64,000 nt of DNA from assembly GCF_002920535.1 (NCBI RefSeq), contig NZ_PQSS01000031.1, positions 1-64,000 of the forward strand, read 5' to 3'. Positions within the stretch are counted from its first letter, which is position 1; the number at the start of each line of letters is the position of its first letter. Below the pieces are notes generated by a model. It did not search any database, was not told the origin of the DNA, and was given only the letters and a program-made list of their open reading frames with translations. Positions 7,509-15,720 of this stretch are shown here, one piece after another. Source of the stretch: Streptomyces sp. Ru71. GTDB lineage: Bacteria; Actinomycetota; Actinomycetes; Streptomycetales; Streptomycetaceae. The position numbers and the translations under genes are program-made.

Positions 7509-8594
7509 TCACCAGCACATCACCGCCGTCTCGCCCGCACCCCAGCCGGAGTACAGACGGACCCGGACGACATAGCGGCGGCCCCGGACGAGCCGGGCCG
7601 TCAGCCGCGCGTTGTGCGAGGTGCCGCCGTCGTCCCGGCCGGCGAGGAAACGGGGTTCGCCGTCCCGCTCCTCGAAGACCACGACGACGCAGTCCGCGTC
7701 GCCGAAGACCCCCACCCGGTAGGCGCGGGTCTCCGCCGGCTCGACGGTGAAGTCGGCCTGCTCGCCCGGCCCCAGCCGCAGCGGCACCGAGCGGAACGGC
7801 ACCAGCGCCGCCGGCCGCTCGGTCCCGGCCGGCGGATACCAGCGCAGCACCGCCTCCTTGTCCTGCGGCGACAGCGTGCCGGGCGGATGCAGACCCCGGC
7901 GGTACTGCTCCGGCTCCAGCACCATCCCCGCGGCGAACGGGAACTGCATCACCGACTGCGGGTCCCAGACCGGGCCGTCGACCTCAGCCGCGTCCAGCGT
8001 GCGCAGCACATTGGCGTACGTCCGCTCCCGGCTGAAGAAGTTCGGCGGCCCCGCGAGATGCGCGTACACCGCCTCCTCGTCGAAGTGCAGCCCGGCGTAC
8101 GGGCTCTGGTGCTGATGCAGCGGGCCCAGCGCGTGCCCGACCTGGTGCAGGGCCGTCGCCTGCTCCCCGGGCGCGGTCAGGTCCCAGCCGAAGTTCATGG
8201 TGCGCTCGCCGCGGCCGGCCCGCAGCGCCTCGCGGCCCACCGCCGACCAGGAGCCGGCGCCGCGCTGGAACCCGATGCGCAGCTCGGCCTCCGAGCGGTC
8301 GGCGACCTCCACGAAGGTGACCCCGATGCCGAGGTCCTGCCACTGGCCGAACGCCCCGCGCACGACGTCCCGCTGCTCCTCGCCGCCCACCCACGACACA
8401 TGCCGTGTGCCGCCGTCCCCCGGCAGGGCGATGACGGAGCCGTCCTGGTCGCCGTCGAAGAAGCAGTAGTGCAGGACGGTGCCGTTGACCCACATCCGCC
8501 GTCCGCTCGACAGCGCGCGCCGCCGCTCGTCGGCCAGGCCCGGCGGGAGCGCCGGGGCCGGCTGCGGCGGCAGCGAGCAGTAACGGACGGTCAT
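7509..8594 (-). CDS. Astacin-like M12 metallopeptidase homologue with degenerate active site
   Basis: The 361-residue protein aligns by motif with astacin-type zinc peptidases: strand and helix features such as VRGAFGQWQDLGIGVTFVEV precede the site. The normal HExxHxxGxxH is HQVGHALGPLH at residues 150-160, so all three zinc-binding histidines remain but the catalytic Glu is Gln. The Met-turn is SVMQF at 214-218, where the family has a Tyr that is Phe here. A C-terminal beta-rich domain of about 100 residues (PLRLGPGEQADFTVEPAETRAYRVGV...) resembles pre-peptidase C-terminal modules. No signal peptide is visible. It is probably proteolytically inactive, perhaps a binding or decoy protein. ATG 8594 was chosen because 24 further upstream codons look non-coding. 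It is divergent from the LuxR gene. Confidence 0.75.
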   Translation of the reverse strand: MTVRYCSLPPQPAPALPPGLADERRRALSSGRRMWVNGTVLHYCFFDGDQDGSVIALPGDGGTRHVSWVGGEEQRDVVRGAFGQWQDLGIGVTFVEVADRSEAELRIGFQRGAGSWSAVGREALRAGRGERTMNFGWDLTAPGEQATALHQVGHALGPLHQHQSPYAGLHFDEEAVYAHLAGPPNFFSRERTYANVLRTLDAAEVDGPVWDPQSVMQFPFAAGMVLEPEQYRRGLHPPGTLSPQDKEAVLRWYPPAGTERPAALVPFRSVPLRLGPGEQADFTVEPAETRAYRVGVFGDADCVVVVFEERDGEPRFLAGRDDGGTSHNARLTARLVRGRRYVVRVRLYSGWGAGETAVMCW

Positions 8595-8654
8595 GGTCCC
8601 AGCGTGGCCGAAGGCGCGGCCAGGGCGCCTGAGTCGGGGGCTACTCAAGTCGCC

Positions 8655-8687
8655 CTGTATCAGCAACGAGTAGGCCTGCTCTTGTTG
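8655..8687. promoter_or_regulatory. Candidate operator in the divergent metallopeptidase/LuxR promoter
   Basis: CTGTATCA at 8655-8662 is followed by a near-perfect palindrome GAGTAGGCCTGCTC at 8668-8681 (12 of 14 positions symmetrical), flanked by CAAC and GTTG. LuxR-type dimers often bind such dyads, so autoregulation is plausible. The CTGTATCA octamer recurs twice in front of the subtilase gene at 13119-13144. Confidence 0.4.
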
Positions 8688-8689
8688 AC

Positions 8690-10462
8690 GTGACGATCCA
8701 CGAACGTGACGCCCGGACCCTGCCGCTGCCCTGGCCGTTCACCGGCCGCGACGACGAACGGGAACTGCTCCGCCGCTGCCTGGCCGGCGGCCGGCCAGGA
8801 CTGGTGGTTACGGGCGGCGCGGGCTGCGGCAAGACCCGGCTGGCGGCCGAGGCCGTACGCGGCACCGACTGCGCCAGGATCAGCGGCACGCCCGGCACCC
8901 GGGACATCCCCTACGCCGCGTTCGCCCCGCTGCTGCCGTCCACCGCGAGCCCGCACGAGGCGCTGCGCCGGCTCGGCGGGATACGGCAGCTGCTCGTCGA
9001 CGACGCGCAGTGGCTGGACGACGCCTCCGCCGCGCTGGTCCACCAGCTGGCCGTGCACGGCACCACCCGCCTGCTGGTCCTGGTCACCGACGGCCTGCCG
9101 GCCCCGGCCGCGATCACCCGGCTGTGGTCCGGCGACCTGCTGCCCCGGCTCGCCCTCGCCCCGCTGACCGCCGAGGACACGGCACGGCTGCTCACGGCCG
9201 GCGCCGGCCACGCCCCCGAACCGCTGACCGCCGCCCGTCTGCACCGGCTGGCCGGCGGCGATCTGCGGCTGCTGCGCGACCTGCTGGACGCGCTCACCGC
9301 GCAGGGGCGGCTCACGCCGGTCCCGGACACCGGCACCTGGGCGTGGCGGGGCCCGCTGCCGGTCACCGCCGCCGTCCGTGAGCGCGTCGCGCCTCTGCTG
9401 GAGCGGGAGGGCGCCGAGGAGCGGGAGACACTCGACCGCCTCGCCTTCGCCGAGCCCCTGCCGGTGGACGCCGGCACCCTGGACCTGCGGACCCTGGAAC
9501 ACCTGGAGGCCGCCGGGCTGGTCGACGTCGACGAACAGGACGCCGTACGCCTCGCCCACCCCCTGCACGGCCCCGTGCTGCGCGCCGCCGCCGGCCGGCT
9601 GCGCGAGCGCCGCCTGGCCCGCACCCCGGACGAACTCGCCCTCGCCCTGAAGACCGAGACGGCCGCGCTGGAACGCCGGATCGACACCGACGACGTCACC
9701 GAGCTGCCCGCACCGGTGGGGGAGTGGCTCGCGGCGGAGGGCGCCGGGGTCCCGGCCGCCTACGCGGCGCTGCGCGCCCGGTTCGCCCGCCTGCGCGGCG
9801 AGCTGCGCGAGGCCGCGGCATGGGCCCGCCTGGCCCCCGAGGACCCCGAGTGCCGCAGGGAACGGGCGCTGGCCGCGGCCCAGTCGGGCGATCCTGACCC
9901 GGCGCACGACGAGGCCGCCGCCTGGAGCGCCGCCGCACGCGGCGACCTCGGCACCGCCCTGGACCTGATCGGCCCCGGCGACGCCTACGACGCCGTACGG
10001 CTCGGCGCTCCCGAGCGGGCCCTGGCACTGCTGGCGCCGGGCAGCGTCTTCGCGCGGCACGCCGACGCCCTCGCCCGCCGGGACGGGGCCGCCCTGGACC
10101 GGGTGGCCGAGGAGCTCGCGGGCCGCGGCTTCCTGCTGTTCGCGGCCGAGGCGCACGCCCAGGCGGTCCCCGCGCACCGCGACCCGACCGCCGCCCGCAC
10201 CTCCCGCACCCGCGCCGCCGCCCTGGCCCGCCGCTGCCCGGGCGCCCGCACCCCCGCCCTGACCGGCCTGGTGCTCGGCGAACTCACCGCACGCCAGCGG
10301 CAGATCGTCACGCTCGCCGCCGCCGGCCTGAGCAACCGGCAGATCGCCGAGCGCCTCACCCTGTCCGTCCGCACCGTCGCCAACCACCTCTACGGCGCCT
10401 ACACCCGCCTCGGCACCGGCGACCGCGACGCCCTGCCGTGGCTGGTGGAGCTGCCGGCCTGA
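8690..10462 (+). CDS. AAA ATPase-LuxR family transcriptional regulator
   Basis: This 590-residue LAL-like regulator has a Walker A GGAGCGKTRL near residues 41-50 and a Walker B-like LLVDDAQWLDD near 103-113. A helical middle region follows, then a C-terminal LuxR helix-turn-helix (about 530-588) with LTARQRQIVTLAAAGLSNRQIAERL. It is shorter than classical LAL proteins (about 900 residues) because the TPR-like middle is compressed. It starts at GTG 8690 with no clear ribosome-binding site, so it may be leaderless or use the TTG at 8685 region. It converges on the CHAT gene with only 7 bp between stops and is divergent from the degenerate metallopeptidase, making it the likely local regulator. 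Confidence 0.85.
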   Translation: MTIHERDARTLPLPWPFTGRDDERELLRRCLAGGRPGLVVTGGAGCGKTRLAAEAVRGTDCARISGTPGTRDIPYAAFAPLLPSTASPHEALRRLGGIRQLLVDDAQWLDDASAALVHQLAVHGTTRLLVLVTDGLPAPAAITRLWSGDLLPRLALAPLTAEDTARLLTAGAGHAPEPLTAARLHRLAGGDLRLLRDLLDALTAQGRLTPVPDTGTWAWRGPLPVTAAVRERVAPLLEREGAEERETLDRLAFAEPLPVDAGTLDLRTLEHLEAAGLVDVDEQDAVRLAHPLHGPVLRAAAGRLRERRLARTPDELALALKTETAALERRIDTDDVTELPAPVGEWLAAEGAGVPAAYAALRARFARLRGELREAAAWARLAPEDPECRRERALAAAQSGDPDPAHDEAAAWSAAARGDLGTALDLIGPGDAYDAVRLGAPERALALLAPGSVFARHADALARRDGAALDRVAEELAGRGFLLFAAEAHAQAVPAHRDPTAARTSRTRAAALARRCPGARTPALTGLVLGELTARQRQIVTLAAAGLSNRQIAERLTLSVRTVANHLYGAYTRLGTGDRDALPWLVELPA

Positions 10463-10469
10463 CCACCGC

Positions 10470-13072
10470 TCAGGCCGCGCCGAACGCCGTGAACGCCCAG
10501 CCCGTCGCCTGGTGCAGCGCGTCGTCCGGGACGGCGGCGCGGGCGTCGCGCAGCGCCTCGGCGAGCGACAGTCCCGACGCGAGACCCTTGTGCAGGGCCA
10601 GCATCAGCGGCACCACCGCCGCGTCGTTGACGGGCGCGCTGGCCGCCACCACCCCGGCCGTGCCCAGCGGCAGCAACGCCGTGACCAGACCGAGGAGTTC
10701 GTCCGCGCCGACGGAGGCGAAGCGGGCGGTGTCGCAGCAGGACAGGATGATCCGGTACGGGCTGCGGTCGAGGCGTTCGAAGTCGTGCACGATGAGCGGG
10801 CCGTCGGCCATCCGCAGCGACGAGAACAGCGGGCTGTCGGCCCGGAAGGCGCCGTGCGCGGCGATGTGCGCGAGGGCCGCGCCGTCCAGCTCGGCCAGCA
10901 CCCGTTCCACCCGCGCGTGCTCGTCCTCCAGCAGCGTCGGCGCGCTGTACCGCCCGGCCAGTTCCGGCACCTCGGCGCCACCGGTGGCCAGTCCCGGCCC
11001 GCGCACCAGGACGTGCCGGCCCGTCGCCGGCGGCGGGGTGTCGTAGGCCCGCAGCCAGCTGCTCGCCGACGGCGACACGCTCACCACCCGCTCCCGCAGC
11101 GACGGCAGCACCGCCCACGGCACCCGGTGCAGCCGGCCCGGCGGCACCACCACCAGCGGCCCGGAGCCCAGATGCCGGACCGCCTCGCCCAGCAGCAGCT
11201 CCTCAAGCCGCCGGCCCGCCGCCAGCAGCACCGGCAGCCGCGCCGCACCGCCCGGGTGGGCCAGCCGGCGCAGCCCCGCCTGCACATGCTCCGCCTCCGC
11301 CTCGGCCTCGGCGAGCAGCCCCGCCGTGAACCGCCGCACCCGGCCCCGCCCGGCCAGCAGCACATGCACCCGCCCGTCCACCACGGCGAGTTCGACCAGC
11401 CGCCCCTCCCCGAGCCGCTCCAGCAGGCGCCCCGCGTCGAACCGGTCGGCGCCGCCGGGCGCGTCCCCGCGCAGATGCAGGGTGCGCGAGCGTATCTCCC
11501 GCTCCAGCCGCCGCTGTTCACGCTCCAGCGCCGGCACCGCCCGGCCCTCCCCACGGGCCTCCTCCGCCCGGGCGGCGATCTCCCGGAACGCGGTCAGACG
11601 GCTCAGCAGGGCCGGATCGGCGGGCGGCCGGGTCGGCGGCGCGCTCAGCGCGGTCGCCCGCCAGCGCTCGCTCCACTCCAGCAGCCGCCGCGGCCCGCCC
11701 GAGGCCAGGCTCGCCCGCTGGGCCATCGCCGCCAGCTCCGCGCCCTGCTCGGTGGCGCGCGCCCGCAACTCCGAGGCGCCCAGCGTCATCCGGTACTCGT
11801 CCAGCACCGCGAGCCCGCTGCGGCACGCCTGCAGCACGCCCCGGCCGGAGCCGGCGGCCTGAGCGCGCAGCGCCTGTGCCGCCCAGCCGGTGATCCGCGC
11901 CAGCGGCGGCCCGCCGTACCTGCTGCGCGCGGCCAGCGCCAGATGCCGTTCCGCGTCGGCCGTCCAGCCCAGCGCCAGCGCGATCCGGCCCGCCAGCAAG
12001 GACGCCTCGGGCGCGGCCGGCGCCCCGAACGACGCCAGCCGCTCGGCGACCCGCGCCGCGTCCGCGACCAGCCGCCCCGAGGCCCGGCCGGCGGCGAACC
12101 GCGCCTCGATCAGCACCAGCCGGGCGTGCGCCTCCCACCAGGGCCGCCGCTGCGCCGCGAACAGCCGTACCGCCACCGCGGCCCGGGCGATCGCGGTGTG
12201 CGGGTCGCCGGCCGGCCGGGCGGCGCGCGCGGCGGCCAGCAGCAGCTCCGCCTTGCGGGTCAGCTGCCCGCCGATCCCGTCCAGCACCCGGATCGCCGCG
12301 TCCGCCTCGGCCAGCGCCTCCGGTGCAAGACCCGCCGCCATCAGCACCTCGCAGCGGCGGATGCTGAGCATGAACGTGGGCGTGCCCAGCGCCGCGTACC
12401 GCCGCTCGGCCTCGTCCAGCAGCCTCAGCGCCGCCGGCACGTCCCCCGCGCGGAACGCCGCGAGGCCCCGGCTCTCCACCGCGTCGGCCTTGTCGTGCTC
12501 CTGGCCGGTGGTGTCCCACAGCGCCTCGGCGGCGGCGAAGTCGGCGTCCGCCCGCTCCACCGAGCCCAGCGCCAGATGCACGGTGGCCCGCAGCGTCAGC
12601 GCCCGCGCCGTCCAGATGACGTCCCGCTCCTGCCGCAGCACCGGGATCGCCCGGCGCACGTCCTCCAGCGCCTCCCGGTGCCGGCCCAGCACCCACCGTG
12701 CGTAGGCCCGGCGGAACAGCACCCGCGCCCTGATGTGCCCGCTGCCCCGCTCCACGCCCCGCTCCAGGGACGCCAGGCCCTGCCGGGTGCGGCCCGCGTG
12801 CACCAGCGCGACCCCGAGCGTGGCCAGCACGTCCGCCTCCCGGTCGGACCGCTCGGCGCGCGCCGCGAGGTCCCGGGCCCGCCGCAGATGGCGCAGGGCC
12901 AGGCGCAGATCGCCCCAGTCCCGCTGCCAGATGCCGATCACCTGGTGCGCCACGGAGGCGTGCACCGGGGACGGGCCCCGTCCAGGACCTCCCGCGCCCT
13001 CGACAGCGCGTCGTTCGGGGCGGCGAACACCATCGGCAGCAGGTCGAAGACGGCGTCGCTTCCCGAGGTCAC
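10470..13072 (-). CDS. TPR-CHAT caspase-like protease, apparent N-terminal frameshift
   Basis: Helical TPR-like repeats fill roughly the first two thirds, and a C-terminal CHAT domain (caspase-fold peptidase) ends the protein. The catalytic pair is visible: His in AHIAAHGAF (about 10853-10873) and Cys in LSCCDTA (about 10725-10745). From GTG 13072 the reading gives a convincing N-terminus, VTSGSDAVFDLLPMVFAA then ALSRAREVLDG, which hits a stop soon after. The rest (ASVAHQVIGIWQRDWGD onward) is in another frame. One extra base in the GC run near 12973-12980 would join them as LDGGPSPVHASVAH. No signal peptide is seen, so it is cytoplasmic. It is divergent from the subtilase and sigma genes and probably cleaves a specific partner when activated. 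Confidence 0.8.
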
Positions 13073-13118
13073 CCTTGGGATGGTAGGGGACCGGAACCAT
13101 ATCCCCACAGGTGTGCCT

Positions 13119-13144
13119 CTGTATCAATCGGCTGTATCAACCGG
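13119..13144. repeat. Two tandem 13-bp direct repeats in the CHAT/subtilase promoter
   Basis: CTGTATCAATCGG (13119-13131) is followed immediately by CTGTATCAACCGG (13132-13144), differing at one base. They sit in the 122-bp divergent region between the CHAT and subtilase starts. Head-to-tail repeats of this size are typical protein-binding iterons or operators. The same CTGTATCA core occurs at 8655-8662 ahead of the LuxR gene, suggesting one regulator for both promoters. Confidence 0.55.
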
Positions 13145-13194
13145 CGACCGGACGGCTCACACTCACGACGGTCGCCCCAGGGGGAGGACAGGAC

Positions 13195-14613
13195 ATGCCA
13201 CAGCGGTTCCGCGAGCAGTTCGACCAGATCCAGCGCTCCATGCCCGGCGTCCCGCTGGCCATGGGACCCGACGACTCCGCCGAGTTCGTCTTCGAGAAGG
13301 GCGTCGTGCTCGTGCGCGACGGCGACGACGCCGCGTTCGTCGAGGACGCGGTCCGCGCCCACTTCACCGCCACCGAGGGCCTGGTCCCCGACCATGTGCG
13401 GCGCGCGGGTCCGCAGACCAACCGCTCCGGCATCACCCGCATCCAGGTCGCCGACCCCGGCCAGGGCACCCACCCCGGCGACCCGGTCGTCGGCCACGCG
13501 CTGCGCGCCGTACGGCAGGCCGAGGACCGCACCGGACGCCGGCTGGTCAGCCGCAACCACGTGGTGTCCATCGCGGTCAACTCCTGCCCCGGCGACGAGC
13601 CCGTGCCCGCCGACCGCACCGCCGGCCCCAACCCGGCCGCCTCCCAGGGCGGTTACGACCCCGAGCGCGCCGTCGGCGTGCTGGTGATCGACAACGGCCT
13701 CAGCCACGACTACCGCGAGCACCCGCTGCTCGCCCACACCCAGGGCGAGCTGCACCCGCAGGAGACCGACGAGGACGGCGTCCTGCGCCAGTACATGGGC
13801 CACGGCACGTTCATCGCCGGGCTGCTCGCCGCCGTCGCGCCCAGCACCGACATCACCGTCCTCGGCACCCTCAACGACGCCGGCGCGATCCTGGAGTCCG
13901 AGTTCGGCGACAAGCTCTTCGAGGCCGTCGACCGCAACGGCTGGCCCGACATCCTCAGCCTGTCCGCCGGCACCTCCAACGGCCGCACCGACGGCCTGCT
14001 CGGCGTCGACGCCTTCATGCGGGAACTGCGCGAGCAGCGGACCCTGCTGGTCGCCGCGGCCGGCAACAACTCCAGCGCCAGCCCCTTCTGGCCCGCCGCC
14101 TACGCGACCCTGCCCGGCTTCGAGGACGCGGTGCTCAGCGTCGGCGCGCTGCGCGACGACGGCGAGTTCGGCGCCTGCTTCACCAACCACGGCCCCTGGG
14201 TGCGCGCCTACGCCCCCGGCGAGCGCCTCACCAGCACCTTCACCGGCTTCGGCACGCCCGTGCCGTACGTCTACCACCACTCCACCTACGACGCCTGCCG
14301 CTACGGCTTCGGCTACGCCTGCACCTGCACCACGCCGAGCCACACCGGACTGCTCAGCGACGACGGGGAGACGAGCGCCAAGCCGGACCAGGTGATGTTC
14401 GAGGGCCTCGCCCACTGGAGCGGCACCTCCTTCGCCACCCCGGTGGCCGCCGGGCTGGTCGCCGCGCACATGAGCGCGCACAAGGAGACCGACCCGCGCG
14501 CCGCCCACACCCGACTGATGGCCGCGAACCGGGAGTTCGCCGAGGTCCGCGGGGCGCATGTGCCGGCGCTGCGGCCGCCCACCTGGCGTCCGGCAGGCGC
14601 CCCGGCGTCATGA
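13195..14613 (+). CDS. Cytoplasmic S8-family (subtilisin-like) serine peptidase
   Basis: The 472-residue protein starts at ATG 13195 behind GGGGAGGA. The catalytic triad is complete: Asp166 in GVLVIDNG, His203 in GHGTFIAG and Ser412 in SGTSFATP, with the oxyanion Asn291 in AAAGNNS. There is no signal peptide or classical I9 propeptide. Instead about 150 N-terminal residues precede the protease domain (with VSRNHVVSIAVNSCPGDEP), possibly a regulatory segment. An insertion before the Ser motif is Cys-rich (DACRYGFGYACTCTTPS). An intracellular subtilase beside a CHAT protease and a sigma factor suggests a signalling cascade rather than nutrient digestion; that is inference. Confidence 0.9.
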   Translation: MPQRFREQFDQIQRSMPGVPLAMGPDDSAEFVFEKGVVLVRDGDDAAFVEDAVRAHFTATEGLVPDHVRRAGPQTNRSGITRIQVADPGQGTHPGDPVVGHALRAVRQAEDRTGRRLVSRNHVVSIAVNSCPGDEPVPADRTAGPNPAASQGGYDPERAVGVLVIDNGLSHDYREHPLLAHTQGELHPQETDEDGVLRQYMGHGTFIAGLLAAVAPSTDITVLGTLNDAGAILESEFGDKLFEAVDRNGWPDILSLSAGTSNGRTDGLLGVDAFMRELREQRTLLVAAAGNNSSASPFWPAAYATLPGFEDAVLSVGALRDDGEFGACFTNHGPWVRAYAPGERLTSTFTGFGTPVPYVYHHSTYDACRYGFGYACTCTTPSHTGLLSDDGETSAKPDQVMFEGLAHWSGTSFATPVAAGLVAAHMSAHKETDPRAAHTRLMAANREFAEVRGAHVPALRPPTWRPAGAPAS

Positions 14614-14675
14614 CGGCCGGCGGTACCACCCGTACGGCGTACCATGACGTGCCGTACTGGAGGGGTGGGGCAGTC

Positions 14676-15251
14676 GTGGACCGAGCAGATGTCGGCACGC
14701 TGGTCCGGTCCGCCGTCGACGGTGACGGCGCGGCCTGGAAGGCGCTGGTGGAAGGGCTCAGCCCGCTGGTCTGGTCCGTCGTGCGCGCGCACCGGCTCTC
14801 CGACGCCGACGCGCACGAGGTGTACCAGACGGTCTGGTTCCGTTTCGCCCAGCATCTGGGCCGGCTGCGCGAGCCCGACAAGGCCGGCTCGTGGCTGGCG
14901 AGCACCGCCCGCCACGAGTCGCTGAAGGTGATCAAGAGCTTGCAGCGGCTGACCCTGACCGACGACCCGCAGCTGCTGGACCGGGCCAGCGAGGAGCACT
15001 CGCCGGAACAGTCGCTGCTGCGGGCGGAGGAGGCGGCCGCCGAGCGGGAGCGGATCCGCAGCCTGTGGCGGGAGCTGGAGGAGCTCGGCGAGCGGTGCCG
15101 GGGGCTGTTGCGGGTGCTGATGGCCTCGCCGCCGCCCAGCTATCAGGAGGTCTCGGCGGCGCTCGGCATCGCCGTCGGCAGCATCGGGCCGCTGCGCCAG
15201 CGCTGTCTGCGCCGGCTCAAGGCCCGACTCGACGCACGGGGGGTGCGGTGA
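14676..15251 (+). CDS. Sigma-70 family (ECF-like) RNA polymerase sigma factor
   Basis: The 191-residue protein has sigma region 2 (LVWSVVRAHRLSDADAHEV then VWFRFAQHL and GSWLASTARHESL, residues about 28-88) and region 4 (LGERCRGLLRVLMASPPPSY then EVSAALGIAVGSIGPLRQRC, about 130-185). GTG 14676 follows GGAGGGG with a 10-base gap; an in-frame ATG at 14610 overlaps the subtilase stop and would give a longer, coupled product. No anti-sigma gene of a known type is adjacent, but the small coupled protein downstream could serve that role. It probably redirects transcription in response to the CHAT/subtilase pair. Confidence 0.88.
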   Translation: MDRADVGTLVRSAVDGDGAAWKALVEGLSPLVWSVVRAHRLSDADAHEVYQTVWFRFAQHLGRLREPDKAGSWLASTARHESLKVIKSLQRLTLTDDPQLLDRASEEHSPEQSLLRAEEAAAERERIRSLWRELEELGERCRGLLRVLMASPPPSYQEVSAALGIAVGSIGPLRQRCLRRLKARLDARGVR

Positions 15252-15697
15252 TGGACGACGACGAGGTGCAGCTGGAGTGGCTGGAGGCGGACCTGCGCCG
15301 GGCGGCGGCCGTGCTCGACCCGCCACCGGCACAGCTGACCGCGCTCGCCGTGGAGGCGTACGCCCTGCACGACCTCGACGCGAGGATCGCGGAGCTGACC
15401 TTCGACTCGCTGACCGACGCGCTGCCGGTGCGCGGCGCGGGTGAGGTGCCGCGGATGCTGACCTTCTCGGCGGGGGAGCTGACCGTCGACGTGGAGGTGG
15501 GCGCCGACGGGCTGCTCGGTCAGGTGCTGCCGCCGCAGCAGGCGAGCGTGGAGGTGCTGACCGGCCCGCACGGCGGTGCCGAGCTGACCGCCGACGCGAT
15601 GGGCCGCTTCGCGTGCGGCACCGCGCCCGCCGGCCCGTTCGCGCTGCGGCTGCGGGCGGGCGGCGAGGTGGTCGTCACGGAGTGGCTGCGGGCCTGA
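15251..15697 (+). CDS. Hypothetical protein coupled to the sigma factor
   Basis: The 148-residue acidic protein begins with an ATG sharing one base with the sigma stop (TGATG), so translation is coupled. It shows no clear membrane segment. The first 70 residues look helical (EWLEADLRRAAAVLDPPPAQL then LTALAVEAYALHDLDARIAEL). The second half is beta-rich (LTFSAGELTVDVEVGADG... ending FALRLRAGGEVVVTEWLRA) and resembles carboxypeptidase-regulatory or Ig-like folds. I do not recognise the family. Position suggests an anti-sigma factor, a substrate of one of the proteases, or both. Confidence 0.7.
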   Translation: MDDDEVQLEWLEADLRRAAAVLDPPPAQLTALAVEAYALHDLDARIAELTFDSLTDALPVRGAGEVPRMLTFSAGELTVDVEVGADGLLGQVLPPQQASVEVLTGPHGGAELTADAMGRFACGTAPAGPFALRLRAGGEVVVTEWLRA

Positions 15698-15714
15698 GCC
15701 GCCGGGCCGGCGGC
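15698..15714. terminator. Possible short hairpin terminator
   Basis: GCCGCC at 15698-15703 pairs with GGCGGC at 15709-15714 between convergent genes. There is no T-tract, so the assignment is weak. Confidence 0.3.
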
Positions 15715-15720
15715 CGTGGC

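Noticed and set aside
13093..13126. GGAAC at 13093 as an ECF -35 with GTATC as -10
   Set aside because: The spacing of 23 bp is too long for ECF promoters.
10512..15251. A plus-strand frame of nearly 1,600 codons crossing CHAT, subtilase and sigma genes
   Set aside because: It has arginine/proline-rich shadow composition over the CHAT gene; only its last 191 codons (sigma factor) are real.
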